A DNA stretch of 64,000 nt from Mycolicibacterium poriferae (GTDB taxonomy: Bacteria; Actinomycetota; Actinomycetes; Mycobacteriales; Mycobacteriaceae). Position numbers and translations under genes: made by a program. Location: positions 2,914,001 through 2,978,000 of the forward strand of contig NZ_AP022570.1 of the NCBI RefSeq assembly GCF_010728325.1. Reading direction: 5' to 3'. Within the stretch, counting starts at the first letter, position 1, and each line of letters begins with the position of its first letter. The notes below the pieces were generated by a model that saw nothing but the letters and a program-made list of their open reading frames with translations, ran no database searches and was not told the DNA's origin. This document shows positions 1-7,523 of this stretch, in pieces.

Positions 1-1
1 C

Positions 2-1045
2 GGGCCCAGCGATGTCGCACATCTGGTCGACCGGCACCCGAGCGTCACTCCAGAACGACTGATCGCTCAGCTGGTTCCGCCGCCCACGTTCGCCGACGTG
101 GGTTTCGACACCTACCGCCCAAACCCGGCCGAGCCGTCGCAGGCCGCAGCGGTGCAGGCGTGCCGGCAGTTCTGCGACGACGCCGTCACCCGGCGGGCCG
201 GCAGGAAGAAGTTGTTCGGCAAACGTGAGGTGCTGCCCGGGGTGGGGGTGTACCTGGACGGCGGCTTCGGGGTCGGCAAGACCCATCTGCTGGCGTCGTC
301 GTACTACCAGGTCGAGCAGGACTCGAACTTCAAGCGGGCATTCGCCACCTTCGGTGAGCTGACCCAGTTGGCGGGTGTGTTCGGGTTCGTCGAGTGCATC
401 GAGTTGTTGTCGGACTACGTGCTGGTCTGTATCGACGAGTTCGAGCTCGACGACCCCGGCAACACCACGCTGATCTCGCGGCTGCTCTCCGCACTGGTCG
501 AACGGGGTGTCTCGGTGGCGGCCACCTCCAACACCCTGCCCGAGCAGCTGGGGGAGGGCCGCTTCGCCGCGCAGGACTTCCTGCGCGAAATCCACACGCT
601 GGCAGCAATGTTCACCACCGTGCGCATCGAAGGGCCGGACTACCGGCACCGCGATCTGCCGCCGGCGCCGCAACCGCCCAGTGACGCCGAGGTGGCCCGC
701 CGCGCCGCAGCGGTGCCGGGGGCCACGCTGGACGACTTCGACGGGTTGTGCGCGCATCTGGCGACCATGCACCCGTCTCGCTACCTGACGCTGATCGAGG
801 GTGTCACCGCGGTGTTCATCACCGGCGTGCATCCCCTCGACGACCAGAACGTCGCGCTGAGGCTGGTGTCGCTGACCGACCGGCTCTACGACGCCGGCAT
901 CCCGGTCGTCGCGTCGGGCGCGAAGTTGGACACCGTGTTCAGTGACGAGATGCTCGCCGGCGGGTTCCGCAAGAAATACCTGCGCGCCACGTCACGGCTG
1001 CTGGCGTTGACCGCCGCCGGTCACGCCGGGCGCACCATCACATAG
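2..1045 (+). CDS. zapE: ZapE/AFG1-family ATPase, 5' end outside the window
   Basis: P-loop ATPase of the AFG1/ZapE family, which in other bacteria acts with the division apparatus; in actinobacteria its role is less clear. The frame is open from base 2, before the GTG at 98, and the upstream residues (HLVDRHPSVTPERLIAQLVP) read as genuine family sequence, so the true start lies left of the window. Walker A is GGFGVGKTHLL (about 260-292) and Walker B is LVCIDEFELDD (about 423-453). The ATPase core is complete. The last 25 bases overlap the 3' end of the convergent acetyltransferase gene. The order zapE, GNAT, secreted protein, clpC2 matches my memory of the M. tuberculosis Rv2670c-Rv2667 region. 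Confidence 0.88.
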   Translation, partial: GPSDVAHLVDRHPSVTPERLIAQLVPPPTFADVGFDTYRPNPAEPSQAAAVQACRQFCDDAVTRRAGRKKLFGKREVLPGVGVYLDGGFGVGKTHLLASSYYQVEQDSNFKRAFATFGELTQLAGVFGFVECIELLSDYVLVCIDEFELDDPGNTTLISRLLSALVERGVSVAATSNTLPEQLGEGRFAAQDFLREIHTLAAMFTTVRIEGPDYRHRDLPPAPQPPSDAEVARRAAAVPGATLDDFDGLCAHLATMHPSRYLTLIEGVTAVFITGVHPLDDQNVALRLVSLTDRLYDAGIPVVASGAKLDTVFSDEMLAGGFRKKYLRATSRLLALTAAGHAGRTIT

Positions 1046-1563
1046 TCGTGCTCGATCTCGGCGCCGAGGTGGAAGGTCTTGGTGCCGGCGACCTCGAATC
1101 CGTGCTTGCCGTAGAAGCGTTGCGCGCGCCGGTTCTGCTGATTGACCCCCAGCCAGACGCAGGCCGCGTGCTGTGCCGACGCGTACCGCACCACCGCGTC
1201 CATCAGCGCGGCCGACACCCCGGCGCCGTGACAGTCGGGGAGCACATACATCTTGGACAGTTCGATGGCCGGGCGCAGCGGCACGGCGCGCTGGACGTCG
1301 GGGTCGTCGGGAACACCACGCACGGTCATTGCATAGCCGAGGATCCGTCCGTCCCGACGGGCGGCCAACACGGTGCGGTCGGGGTCGGTCAGGTAGCGGG
1401 CGAAGCGGTCAGCCGACAGGTTCTCCGCGATGAACGCGTCGATGTCCTCGGACGTGCTCGACGGTGGGCAGGCCAAGGGGAACGTGCGCGCGGCGACCTC
1501 AGCCAGGGCGTCGGCCAGTTCCGTTGTGGCCGTGTCGATCTGAAGGGTCAGGCGACGTTCCAC
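1021..1563 (-). CDS. GNAT-family N-acetyltransferase
   Basis: Probable acetyl-CoA dependent N-acetyltransferase of 180 aa; the substrate is unknown. The acetyl-CoA motif A region is visible as ELSKMYVLPDCHGAGVSAAL, and the C-terminal NRRAQRFYGKHGFEV segment is the usual GNAT motif B. The frame is open further upstream, but that part lies inside the secreted-protein gene and is not family-like. I chose GTG at 1563, which gives an N-terminus VERRLTLQIDTAT and a 16-base overlap with the upstream gene's stop, as expected for a translationally coupled pair. The tail overlaps zapE convergently. Confidence 0.82.
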   Translation of the reverse strand: MERRLTLQIDTATTELADALAEVAARTFPLACPPSSTSEDIDAFIAENLSADRFARYLTDPDRTVLAARRDGRILGYAMTVRGVPDDPDVQRAVPLRPAIELSKMYVLPDCHGAGVSAALMDAVVRYASAQHAACVWLGVNQQNRRAQRFYGKHGFEVAGTKTFHLGAEIEHDYVMVRPA

Positions 1564-2042
1564 TGCGCGAGCCGGATGCCGGTGAGCTTGTCGAGCAGGA
1601 CGACGTTGGAAACGAGGTCGCGGTAGCAGTCCCACCACACCCCGCCGCTGAACGTCTGGCCGACCTGCGCGTTGGCCATGCCGAACTGCAACGCGTCGGG
1701 TGCGTCGCTGTTGCGGGGTTCGTAGGCGTCGCCGGTCGGGGTGACGCCGCGGAACTGGAACGTGATCGCCATGGCGTAGGGGGTCGGTAGCTGAACGGGT
1801 GTGATCGTGACGTCGGCGCGGAACACCTGATAGCGCGGGGCGCGCGGGGGATAGCCGAACCCGGGAGGGGGCGGGGTGGGCACGATGTTGTTGACCGAGA
1901 CGTCGGCGACCAGGCCCTCGAATTGCACGCGCAACGGCTCGCCGAGGCGCCCGATCGGAATGTTGGCCGCGGCGGCCGGCGGTGCCAGAACGCCGCCGAA
2001 GGCCGCCATGGTGGCGATCAGAAACACGAGCCAGCGACGCAT
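1548..2042 (-). CDS. Secreted MPT63-like (DUF1942) protein
   Basis: A 164-aa exported protein. Residues 1 to about 25 form a signal peptide (MRRWLVFLIATMAAFGG then LAPPAAAA). The mature part resembles the immunoglobulin-like MPT63/DUF1942 fold found only in mycobacteria and relatives, whose function is unknown. The ATG at 2042 is preceded by a strong AGGAGG ribosome site, so the longer open frame starting at 2072 is rejected. It sits just upstream of, and overlaps, the GNAT gene, so the two are probably one transcript. Family assignment is by overall look and synteny with Rv2668 and could be wrong in detail; secretion is well supported. Confidence 0.75.
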   Translation of the reverse strand: MRRWLVFLIATMAAFGGVLAPPAAAANIPIGRLGEPLRVQFEGLVADVSVNNIVPTPPPPGFGYPPRAPRYQVFRADVTITPVQLPTPYAMAITFQFRGVTPTGDAYEPRNSDAPDALQFGMANAQVGQTFSGGVWWDCYRDLVSNVVLLDKLTGIRLAQWNVA

Positions 2043-2145
2043 GTGGGTGTCCCTCCTAGACGTGCTTGGCATGATCGCACATCGACCGGCACGGCCGGGC
2101 CGTTGTGGGTGGCCGACGTTGTCGGACGCCCGGCGCGTCGCCGGG

Positions 2146-2868
2146 TCAGCTGCGAGCTATCGCGTCCAGCGCGGCGCGCAGGTCGAGCTCGAACCGGTCC
2201 CAGTCGATGCCGGCGCTGTGCAGGACACCGTCGTCGTCCTCTTCCTCGTGCAGCGCGAGCAGGAGGTGTTCGGTGCCGACGTAGTTGTGGCCCAACCGGA
2301 GCGCCTGGCGGAAGGTCAGCTCCAGGGCTTTGCGGGCGCGGGTGTCGAAGGGAATCAGTGCGGGCAGCTCGGCCGCGGCGGGGGGCAGTGTGATGGAGTC
2401 CGCGAGCGACGTGAGTTCGACGCCCTGGGTGGCGAGCAGACCTGCGGCCAGGCCGGTGGGGTCGGCGAGAAGGCCGAGGAGGAGGTGGGCCGGCTGGATT
2501 TCGGGGTTGCCCGCGGCATGGGCCCGGTTCTGGGCTTCGACGACGACGTTGCGGGCGCGGGGGGTGAACCGGTTGAACCCGGCGGCAGGGTCCAGGGCCG
2601 AGGCGTCGGCGGGAGTCTTGGGGACGAACCGCTTCTGGGCGGCCTGTTTCGTGACGCCCATGCACTGCCCGATCTGGGTCCACGATGCGCCGGAGCGGCG
2701 GGCCTGGTCCACGAAATGGCCGATCAGATGGTCGGCGACATCGCCGAGCGCCTCGGCGGCGAGCATCGCGTCGGTGAGCTGTTCCAGCGGTTCGGTGTGC
2801 ACGGCGGTGATCGCGTCGATGAGGTCGTCGAGGCGGACGGGGTGGTTGATGGAGACGGGCTGGCCCAT
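2146..2868 (-). CDS. clpC2: ClpC2-like Clp N-domain protein with N-terminal DNA-binding region
   Basis: A 240-aa protein with no ATPase module. Residues about 62-81 (SWTQIGQCMGVTKQAAQKRF) look like a helix-turn-helix. Residues about 97-240 hold the two Clp N-terminal repeats (FTPRARNVVVEAQNRAH and LELTFRQALRLGHNYVGTEH) that in ClpC1 bind substrates and cyclic-peptide antibiotics. Mycobacterial ClpC2 has been reported to bind drugs such as cyclomarin and to repress its own gene, being released by the drug. Two inverted repeats directly upstream (2871-2915) fit that autoregulation. The ATG at 2868 lies next to the first repeat, so the repressor would cover the start region. Function is inferred from the family; the operator is seen directly. 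Confidence 0.85.
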   Translation of the reverse strand: MGQPVSINHPVRLDDLIDAITAVHTEPLEQLTDAMLAAEALGDVADHLIGHFVDQARRSGASWTQIGQCMGVTKQAAQKRFVPKTPADASALDPAAGFNRFTPRARNVVVEAQNRAHAAGNPEIQPAHLLLGLLADPTGLAAGLLATQGVELTSLADSITLPPAAAELPALIPFDTRARKALELTFRQALRLGHNYVGTEHLLLALHEEEDDDGVLHSAGIDWDRFELDLRAALDAIARS

Positions 2869-2870
2869 GG

Positions 2871-2915
2871 GTCAACTCTAGGTTGACGTTGGCGCCGGGT
2901 CAACCTCAGGTTGAC
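2871..2915. promoter_or_regulatory. Paired inverted-repeat operator upstream of clpC2
   Basis: Two near-identical 17-base palindromes, GTCAACTCTAGGTTGAC (2871-2887) and GTCAACCTCAGGTTGAC (2899-2915). Their starts are 28 bases apart. Both have perfect GTCAAC/GTTGAC type arms around a 5-base centre. They lie immediately before the clpC2 start, and the distal copy overlaps the last codons of the SRPBCC gene. Most likely this is the ClpC2 autoregulatory site. Confidence 0.75.
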
Positions 2916-3391
2916 GATGGGCGTGGGTAGCCGCGTCGCACGGTCCGGTCCAGGATCCCGAGCGTGGCTTTCAGCGCCGCTTCAGATACGACCGGGAAGA
3001 TGTCGGCATCGCGCCAGTGCTGGTCGATGTCGGTCCAGTCGTAGAACGACGTGACGAGGGTGCCGTCGTCGGCGGGCTCGAGCCGGTAGCCGTAGACGTG
3101 GCCGATCTGCGGACGGATCTGGCCGAGGATCGTCCACGCGATCAGCGAATCCTGCTCGTATTCGCTGATCAGCACCGATACGTCGTAGCGGCCGAGGGGG
3201 AAGTCGCCGAGCGCTTCGCGGTCCATGTGTACGACGAAGCTGTCGCCGACCGCCTGGACGGGGGCGCCCTCGGCGTCCTGGAGCATCCCGGTGGCGTCGA
3301 TGGCGACATGGCCTTGGGGGTCGCACAGCACGGCGAAGATGTCGGCGGGGGCCGCGTCGATGGTGCGCTGGACTTCGATTCGATCGGTCAT
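2906..3391 (-). CDS. SRPBCC-family protein (polyketide cyclase/START-like)
   Basis: A 161-aa protein with the look of the SRPBCC ligand-binding fold: an N-terminal strand ending in IEVQRTIDAAPADIFAVLCD, a central run of strands, and a long C-terminal helix (VSEAALKATLGILDRTV). It has no signal peptide. The ligand or reaction is unknown; members bind hydrophobic molecules or act as cyclases. Its 3' end carries the distal half of the clpC2 operator, so the regulator might also affect read-through from this gene. It diverges from the AraC-type gene at 3467. Confidence 0.75.
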   Translation of the reverse strand: MTDRIEVQRTIDAAPADIFAVLCDPQGHVAIDATGMLQDAEGAPVQAVGDSFVVHMDREALGDFPLGRYDVSVLISEYEQDSLIAWTILGQIRPQIGHVYGYRLEPADDGTLVTSFYDWTDIDQHWRDADIFPVVSEAALKATLGILDRTVRRGYPRPSST

Positions 3392-3466
3392 GTGCTGATG
3401 GTGTCAGGCAGTGGAATAGGTCACTGCGTGTTTCGGTGCGCGTCGGGCCCGGGAATCTAGGAAGGC

Positions 3467-3820
3467 ATGGTCAATGCGAAGTCGATGGCGAAGTACCCGC
3501 GCATGTTGCGCCGGGCGCTCGACTTCATTGACGGCAACGCCGAGTACGACATCACCATCCGTGACATCGCCGCCGCCGCCGACGTGACCCCCCGTGCCAT
3601 CCAGTACGCGTTTCGCGAGCACCTGCAGACCACGCCGTTGGAGTACCTGCGTCGCGTTCGACTCGAACGGGCGCACAAGGCACTGGTGTCGGCGGACCCG
3701 GCGCGCGAAACCGTCACGTCGATCGCCGGGCGGTGCGGGTTCACCCATCCGGGACGGTTCAGCAGCGCTTACAAGGCCGTGTTCGGAATCGAGCCGAGCA
3801 GGACCCTGCGCAGCCAGTAG
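3467..3820 (+). CDS. Stand-alone AraC-type HTH regulator
   Basis: A 117-aa transcription factor made only of the AraC/XylS double helix-turn-helix domain. The first HTH is at ITIRDIAAAADVTPRAIQYAF and the second at VTSIAGRCGFTHPGRFSSAY followed by FGIEPSRTLR, the typical family ending. There is no effector-binding domain, so it is either constitutive or a partner of another protein. ATG 3467 follows AGGAAGG and is a good start. It diverges from the SRPBCC gene and converges on the secreted-protein gene, whose stop is 4 bases away. Confidence 0.82.
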   Translation: MVNAKSMAKYPRMLRRALDFIDGNAEYDITIRDIAAAADVTPRAIQYAFREHLQTTPLEYLRRVRLERAHKALVSADPARETVTSIAGRCGFTHPGRFSSAYKAVFGIEPSRTLRSQ

Positions 3821-3823
3821 CGG

Positions 3824-4246
3824 TCACATGGGGATGAAGCCGGCTCCGTTGAAGATTCCGGGTTGCCAGCCCTGCGGACCCAGGCACAGCAGTGGCCGAC
3901 CGTCCGTCGCCTGGGCGGCCGCCTGTGGCCGCGGACACGGCGCGCCGATGTCCTGCACACCGTGCAACTCGTAGGTGGCCTGCCAGAAACCGGTGTAGAC
4001 CGGCGGCCACTGGTTGGGTACCCACCGGCACTGCAGCGGTTGACCGCCGCGGCCGCGCCCGAACGTGAAGCGCTCCATGTTGGTGCAGGGTCCGGTCAGC
4101 TGTACGTCGTAGACCATGCCCGGTACGTCGCTGGCGTAACGCCCCGGGTCGTCGGGATAACTGGGGCCCGGCTCCGCCGAGGCCGTCGTGGCTGCCCACA
4201 CCGCCGCCGCGCCGAGTGCACTCACGGTGAGCATTTCGCGAATCAT
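3824..4246 (-). CDS. Small secreted Cys-containing protein
   Basis: A 140-aa exported protein of unknown function. The signal peptide is MIREMLTVSALGAAAVWAATTASA, with likely cleavage after ASA near residue 24. The mature chain is rich in Pro, Gly and Trp and has four cysteines (in GPCTNM, LQCRW, APCPR and LLCLG), which may form two disulfides outside the membrane. It resembles several small secreted mycobacterial proteins without an assigned fold. Its promoter region lies beside the 6C RNA gene, which reads in the same direction. Confidence 0.7.
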   Translation of the reverse strand: MIREMLTVSALGAAAVWAATTASAEPGPSYPDDPGRYASDVPGMVYDVQLTGPCTNMERFTFGRGRGGQPLQCRWVPNQWPPVYTGFWQATYELHGVQDIGAPCPRPQAAAQATDGRPLLCLGPQGWQPGIFNGAGFIPM

Positions 4247-4324
4247 GTCCAGACCCCTGGTCGTCGTGCCGGTACTCAGCGAACCCTAGCGGCCCCACCG
4301 GGCCCCATGTGCATTTTCCCGCCA

Positions 4325-4406
4325 GCAAACAGATCTCGGCCCGCCACCCAGGGGGGGTCGGTGGCGGGCCGAGAATATCGGGGACGTCGTTGGGGGGACG
4401 TCTGAT
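4325..4406 (-). ncRNA. 6C-type small RNA with two C-loop hairpins
   Basis: On the minus strand this about 80-nt segment forms two hairpins with C-rich loops, the defining trait of the actinobacterial 6C RNA (Rfam 6C; B11 in M. tuberculosis). Hairpin 1 (4383-4402) pairs ACGTC with GACGT around a loop containing a run of six C. Hairpin 2 (4334-4374) has a perfect 15-bp stem with seven C in the loop and works as the intrinsic terminator. A TAGTTT -10-like element reads at 4416-4411, placing the start near 4406. Known 6C RNAs bind mRNAs through the C loops and affect replication and secretion genes. The ends are estimates. Confidence 0.75.
4334..4374 (-). terminator. 15-bp stem terminator hairpin of the 6C RNA
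   Basis: Perfect inverted repeat with arms 4334-4348 and 4360-4374 around an 11-base loop. On the minus strand it is followed by ATCTGTTTGC, a weak U-tract as is usual in mycobacteria. The loop carries seven consecutive C on that strand. Confidence 0.75.
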
Positions 4407-4519
4407 AGTGAAACTAGGCAGCCAACCTGAGACGGAGCTGATAGCCACTTAGGCCGCAGCTTCGAAAACGTGCGCCCACCGGTTGGCGCGCCACCGGGAC
4501 AGGCGTTAATTTCGTTGCG

Positions 4520-4792
4520 ATGTTGGGCAATGAGCAGGCCGCCGCGGTGGCCGATTCGCAGCAGGCCGACTACTTCCGCGGCTTCCTCTCAGGGCTGCGC
4601 GCGGATCTGGAATCCGACCTGGCCAAGCAGGTCAGGCGGTTGACGGCGTCCCAGAATGCAGGAGACCTGGGGGCGGTCAATGTGCTGCGCCGCGCGATTC
4701 GCACGGCGGAGGGCGATCTGCGCGCGGTTGTGGGCATGGTCGACGCGCTCGACGGCCGGTTCCCCCAGGCCCCGGACCTACGCACCGGCTGA
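4520..4792 (+). CDS. Conserved-looking small hypothetical protein
   Basis: A 90-aa acidic, helical protein starting MLGNEQAAAVADSQQADYF. No signal peptide, membrane span or known motif was recognised. The pattern of Leu and Ala with charged residues (LRADLESDLAKQVRRL) predicts two long helices, perhaps a coiled-coil dimer. It stands alone between the 6C RNA and the convergent lipoprotein gene. I do not know its function. The codon bias and single clean frame support a real gene. Confidence 0.6.
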   Translation: MLGNEQAAAVADSQQADYFRGFLSGLRADLESDLAKQVRRLTASQNAGDLGAVNVLRRAIRTAEGDLRAVVGMVDALDGRFPQAPDLRTG

Positions 4793-4818
4793 GCCAGGTC
4801 AGCGCGTCGACGGCGCGG

Positions 4819-5457
4819 TCACCGCGTCGAGGGCTCGGTGGGCGGGTCGGCCGGCAACTGTCCGGCGGGCGAATCGATCACCGACTGCATGAGGAAGCAG
4901 TCTCCGGTGATCGTCAGGATGGCTGATCCACCTTGCCGGAGGTCGAACTCGAAGCCGCCGCCCTGCACGTGGAAGTCACGTCGGGACTGCTCGTTGAACA
5001 GGGAGTCCTCGCCATCGGCACCGAACTCGGCCGCCTCGTCGCGTACGATGTCGCTGGCCGTCGCGAATTCCTCGGACGTGAAAGGCCGACCGAACTCGAC
5101 CATGTCCGAGAGCGGGCGCCGCGCAATGTCGCCGGTGAGTTTGTCGCACGGCAGCCCGTCGCTTTTCACCTGCTGCACGTTCGGGTCGGGGCTGAACTGC
5201 CAGGTCTGGCCCGGGACGGCGCCGACGATCCGCTCGGCGATGGTCGCGGCGGCGTCGTTGATGCGCCGGCGCGCGTCCTCGTAGGAGCCGCCGGGACGCA
5301 TGCTGTCGATCAGTTCGACGGCCTCGTCACCGCGGACGGTCTGAGATTCGTACGGGTTCTCGCTCACAGAGCAGCCACCAATCAGGACGGATACGCACAC
5401 CAGACTTGCTCCGGCGCGGAGTCTGAATGTCGGTCGGGCGCGGTTGCGGGTCACCAT
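4819..5457 (-). CDS. LppA/LppV-family lipoprotein
   Basis: A 212-aa predicted lipoprotein. The signal peptide ends in the lipobox LIGGC, with the acylated Cys near residue 29. The mature part (YESQTVRGDEAVELIDSMRP and LPCDKLTGDIARRP) resembles the LppA/LppB/LppV group of mycobacteria, whose function is unknown. ATG 5457 overlaps the stop of the DUF1023 gene (ATGGTGA), so the pair is translationally coupled. The same pairing (Rv2797c with lppV) is remembered from M. tuberculosis. A disulfide between the two mature cysteines (LPCD and GDCF) is plausible. Confidence 0.78.
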   Translation of the reverse strand: MVTRNRARPTFRLRAGASLVCVSVLIGGCSVSENPYESQTVRGDEAVELIDSMRPGGSYEDARRRINDAAATIAERIVGAVPGQTWQFSPDPNVQQVKSDGLPCDKLTGDIARRPLSDMVEFGRPFTSEEFATASDIVRDEAAEFGADGEDSLFNEQSRRDFHVQGGGFEFDLRQGGSAILTITGDCFLMQSVIDSPAGQLPADPPTEPSTR

Positions 5458-6995
5458 GACAGCGGCGTCTCTCTGACCGTGAGGTCGGGGCGGTCGAGCA
5501 GGATCGCTGCCAGGTTATAGCCGGTCATTCGTTCGCCGGCGTTGCGGCCGTAGTCGGAGTGCCCCGACGCGCCGGTCTTGGACTCGTAACCCGGAATCGG
5601 TGTGTTTCCGGCGTCGGTCTCGAGGTGCTCGAAGCGGAACCGCAGCGTTCCGTCGCCGTTGTCGATGACATCGTTGGGGCTGGCGCCCCAGCCGTGCAGC
5701 GGCGCCAGGTCGGCGACGTAATTGATCGGGTCGTCAGAGGTCGCCATGACGAAGAAGTTGTCGTCGGTCATCCCGAGATCGGCAGGGGTGACGGCCTGGA
5801 AGCCGGGGGAGCCGTAGAGGACCGCGTTGTCGACGTATTCGCTCGCTCCGTCGCCCAGGGCGATGCCGGATGTCAGCGAGCCGTAGGAGTGCCCGAACAG
5901 CGCGGTCGTCTGCCCGGGGTTACGGGACGCGGCGTCGAGGTCGCCGAGGAACGAGGTCAGCTTCGGTGCGCCGGCTTGAGCGAGGTCGTCGTCGAGGACC
6001 GAGGTCTGGCCCAGGTTGGCGGGCGGCTGGTAGCCCACCCACGCCACGGTCGCGATGTTGGTGCTGATCGGGTTGTCGGGGTCGGCCGTTTTGGCTACCT
6101 CGATCGCCTCGTTGCGCAACTCGGCTGCTTCGCGGGTCATGCCGGCGATGGCGCCCCGGGTCGTGCCCGAGACGCCGGGCACGGTGGTCGAGACATGGTC
6201 GGCGGTGAACGGGTCGCCCACCGACGTCGCTGCCGGGATCATCTGCGACGGGTCGTCCGGTTTCTCCAGGTAGATCAGGTGCGAGCCCGGTGTCTGCAGT
6301 GCCTCGTCGATTGCTGCGATGTCGGCGAGCCGGTCGGTCTTGACCTGGCCGTCGGGAAGCTGTTGGTACTCCTGTCGCATCTCCTCGAGCATGTCGCGGT
6401 TGGCGTGGTCGACCTCGTTGATGTCGCCGGACGACATGTCGGTTTTGTCTGTGGCCTCATCGGGTTTCTCCTCGCCCTCCTCGACACCGCCCGACAGTTT
6501 CTCGTCGGAGGTCACCGACTCGTACTCGGTCGTGAGCTTGACGATGTCCTGCGCGACGACGCCGAGGTCGGTGTGGGTGCCGAGCACGATGTCCTGCAGC
6601 CGCCCCAGACCGGTGCTGGCGATCTGAGTGAGCTGCGCCTCCTGGAACTTGCCCGGGGGCACGCTTGCCGCGGCGTCGCTGACCCATTGCCGGAGTGCGT
6701 CGAGTCGCTGGCGGCCTGCGCCGACGAGTTCGGCGGAGCGGTCGACGCTGCGGCCGAGACGGTGATCGAGGTCGGCCAGTCGATCGAACCGCTCTCGGTG
6801 GGCGGTGTTCGTGGCCCCGTACACCGTCGCGGCTCCGCCGGACCACACTGCATGCGGCGCCGCTGATTCGACCTCGACGCCCAACTGCCGCAGTTCGGTG
6901 CCTGCATCGAATTGCGTGCCTGCCGCCGGCGTGCCCGCACCGAAGGTGCGGCGTGCGCGTGCCCAGACCGTGAAGAACGCGTCGATCGCGCTCAT
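5451..6995 (-). CDS. DUF1023 alpha/beta-hydrolase with ESX-like helical N-terminus
   Basis: A 514-aa protein. About the first 130 residues are helical and resemble the WXG100/EspC-like heads fused to mycobacterial DUF1023 proteins. A charged linker follows (SGGVEEGEEKPDEATDKTD). From about residue 240 comes the alpha/beta-hydrolase domain, with the nucleophile elbow GHSYGS and a late conserved His in GASGHSDYG. The substrate is unknown; esterase or peptidase activity is possible. No signal peptide is seen, so export, if any, would use a type VII route suggested by the N-terminal helices (inference). A possible 17-codon frame overlaps its start and is treated as unproven. Downstream it overlaps the lipoprotein gene. 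Confidence 0.8.
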   Translation of the reverse strand: MSAIDAFFTVWARARRTFGAGTPAAGTQFDAGTELRQLGVEVESAAPHAVWSGGAATVYGATNTAHRERFDRLADLDHRLGRSVDRSAELVGAGRQRLDALRQWVSDAAASVPPGKFQEAQLTQIASTGLGRLQDIVLGTHTDLGVVAQDIVKLTTEYESVTSDEKLSGGVEEGEEKPDEATDKTDMSSGDINEVDHANRDMLEEMRQEYQQLPDGQVKTDRLADIAAIDEALQTPGSHLIYLEKPDDPSQMIPAATSVGDPFTADHVSTTVPGVSGTTRGAIAGMTREAAELRNEAIEVAKTADPDNPISTNIATVAWVGYQPPANLGQTSVLDDDLAQAGAPKLTSFLGDLDAASRNPGQTTALFGHSYGSLTSGIALGDGASEYVDNAVLYGSPGFQAVTPADLGMTDDNFFVMATSDDPINYVADLAPLHGWGASPNDVIDNGDGTLRFRFEHLETDAGNTPIPGYESKTGASGHSDYGRNAGERMTGYNLAAILLDRPDLTVRETPLSW

Positions 6996-7108
6996 GCGTC
7001 AGCCAGCCCCGCCATGTCGTTCAGTATTGCGTAGCCGGCAGACATCACCCGGCCGCGTTCGTCGGAAGTCGAGCTTTGGCAATGAGCGTGCCTGACGGGG
7101 GGTAATGC

Positions 7109-7183
7109 TGGTGCGCGATACTGGGATTGAACCAGTGACCTCTTCCGTGTCAGGGAAGCGCTCTCCCGCTGAGCTAATCGCGC
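7109..7183 (-). tRNA. tRNA-Val(GAC)
   Basis: The minus strand folds as a standard tRNA: acceptor GCGCGAT pairing with ATCGCGC, discriminator A, encoded CCA (7111-7109), T-loop GGTTCAATCC, and anticodon loop CTGACAC giving GAC. It is the last of three tandem tRNAs read Gly, Cys, Val on the minus strand. Confidence 0.93.
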
Positions 7184-7195
7184 CGGGAAACACCT

Positions 7196-7269
7196 TGGAG
7201 GTGGAGACGGGAATCGAACCCGTGTGCACGGCTTTGCAGGCCGTTGCCTCACCACTCGGCCACTCCACC
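7196..7269 (-). tRNA. tRNA-Cys(GCA)
   Basis: Acceptor GGTGGAG pairs with CTCCACC, discriminator T, and CCA is encoded at 7198-7196. The anticodon loop CTGCAAA gives GCA, and the T-arm is GGGTTCGAATCCC. It lies 12 bases upstream of tRNA-Val in the same transcript direction. Confidence 0.93.
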
Positions 7270-7296
7270 GCTGGGGTTGATGCCACTGCACCTTCG

Positions 7297-7369
7297 AGCG
7301 GATGACGGGATTCGAACCCGCGACCCTCACCTTGGCAAGGTGATGCGCTACCAACTGCGCTACATCCGC
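7297..7369 (-). tRNA. tRNA-Gly(GCC)
   Basis: Acceptor GCGGATG pairs with CATCCGC with discriminator T. CCA is not encoded, unlike its two downstream neighbours. The anticodon loop TTGCCAA gives GCC. It is first in the three-tRNA unit, with its 5' side facing the insertion sequence about 77 bases away. Confidence 0.93.
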
Positions 7370-7445
7370 GCGCTACGGGCGAGATCGTCGTCCGTTGCGA
7401 AGCGCAACGATAGTCCACGCACTTACGCGGGCACAAATCCCCGAC

Positions 7446-7506
7446 GTGCCTCACCTACTTTGAGCGCGTGGCCGGTTGTGGTGCCTCACCTATTTTGAGC
7501 GCGTGG
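7446..7506. repeat. Left end of the IS: two direct 26-base terminal repeats
   Basis: Copies at 7446-7471 and 7481-7506, 35 bases apart, differ at one position in the first 26 bases. They read inward to the transposase gene and match, inverted, the pair at the right end. Confidence 0.9.
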
Positions 7507-7523
7507 TCTAGAAGGCTTGCCCG

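Noticed and set aside
1564..1638. N-terminal extension of the GNAT gene
   Set aside because: The extra residues are Arg/Pro-rich and come from antiphase reading of the secreted-protein gene.
1876..2886. 336-codon plus-strand frame over clpC2
   Set aside because: Antisense shadow with Gly/Val/Arg bias; clpC2 on the other strand has clear domains.
6992..7045. 17-codon frame ending ATGA on the DUF1023 start
   Set aside because: It could be a leader or remnant, but is too short and lacks supporting signals; the longer frame upstream runs through tRNA genes.
6992..7498. Protein-coding frames across 7.0-7.5 kb
   Set aside because: They cross three clear tRNA genes and the IS end.
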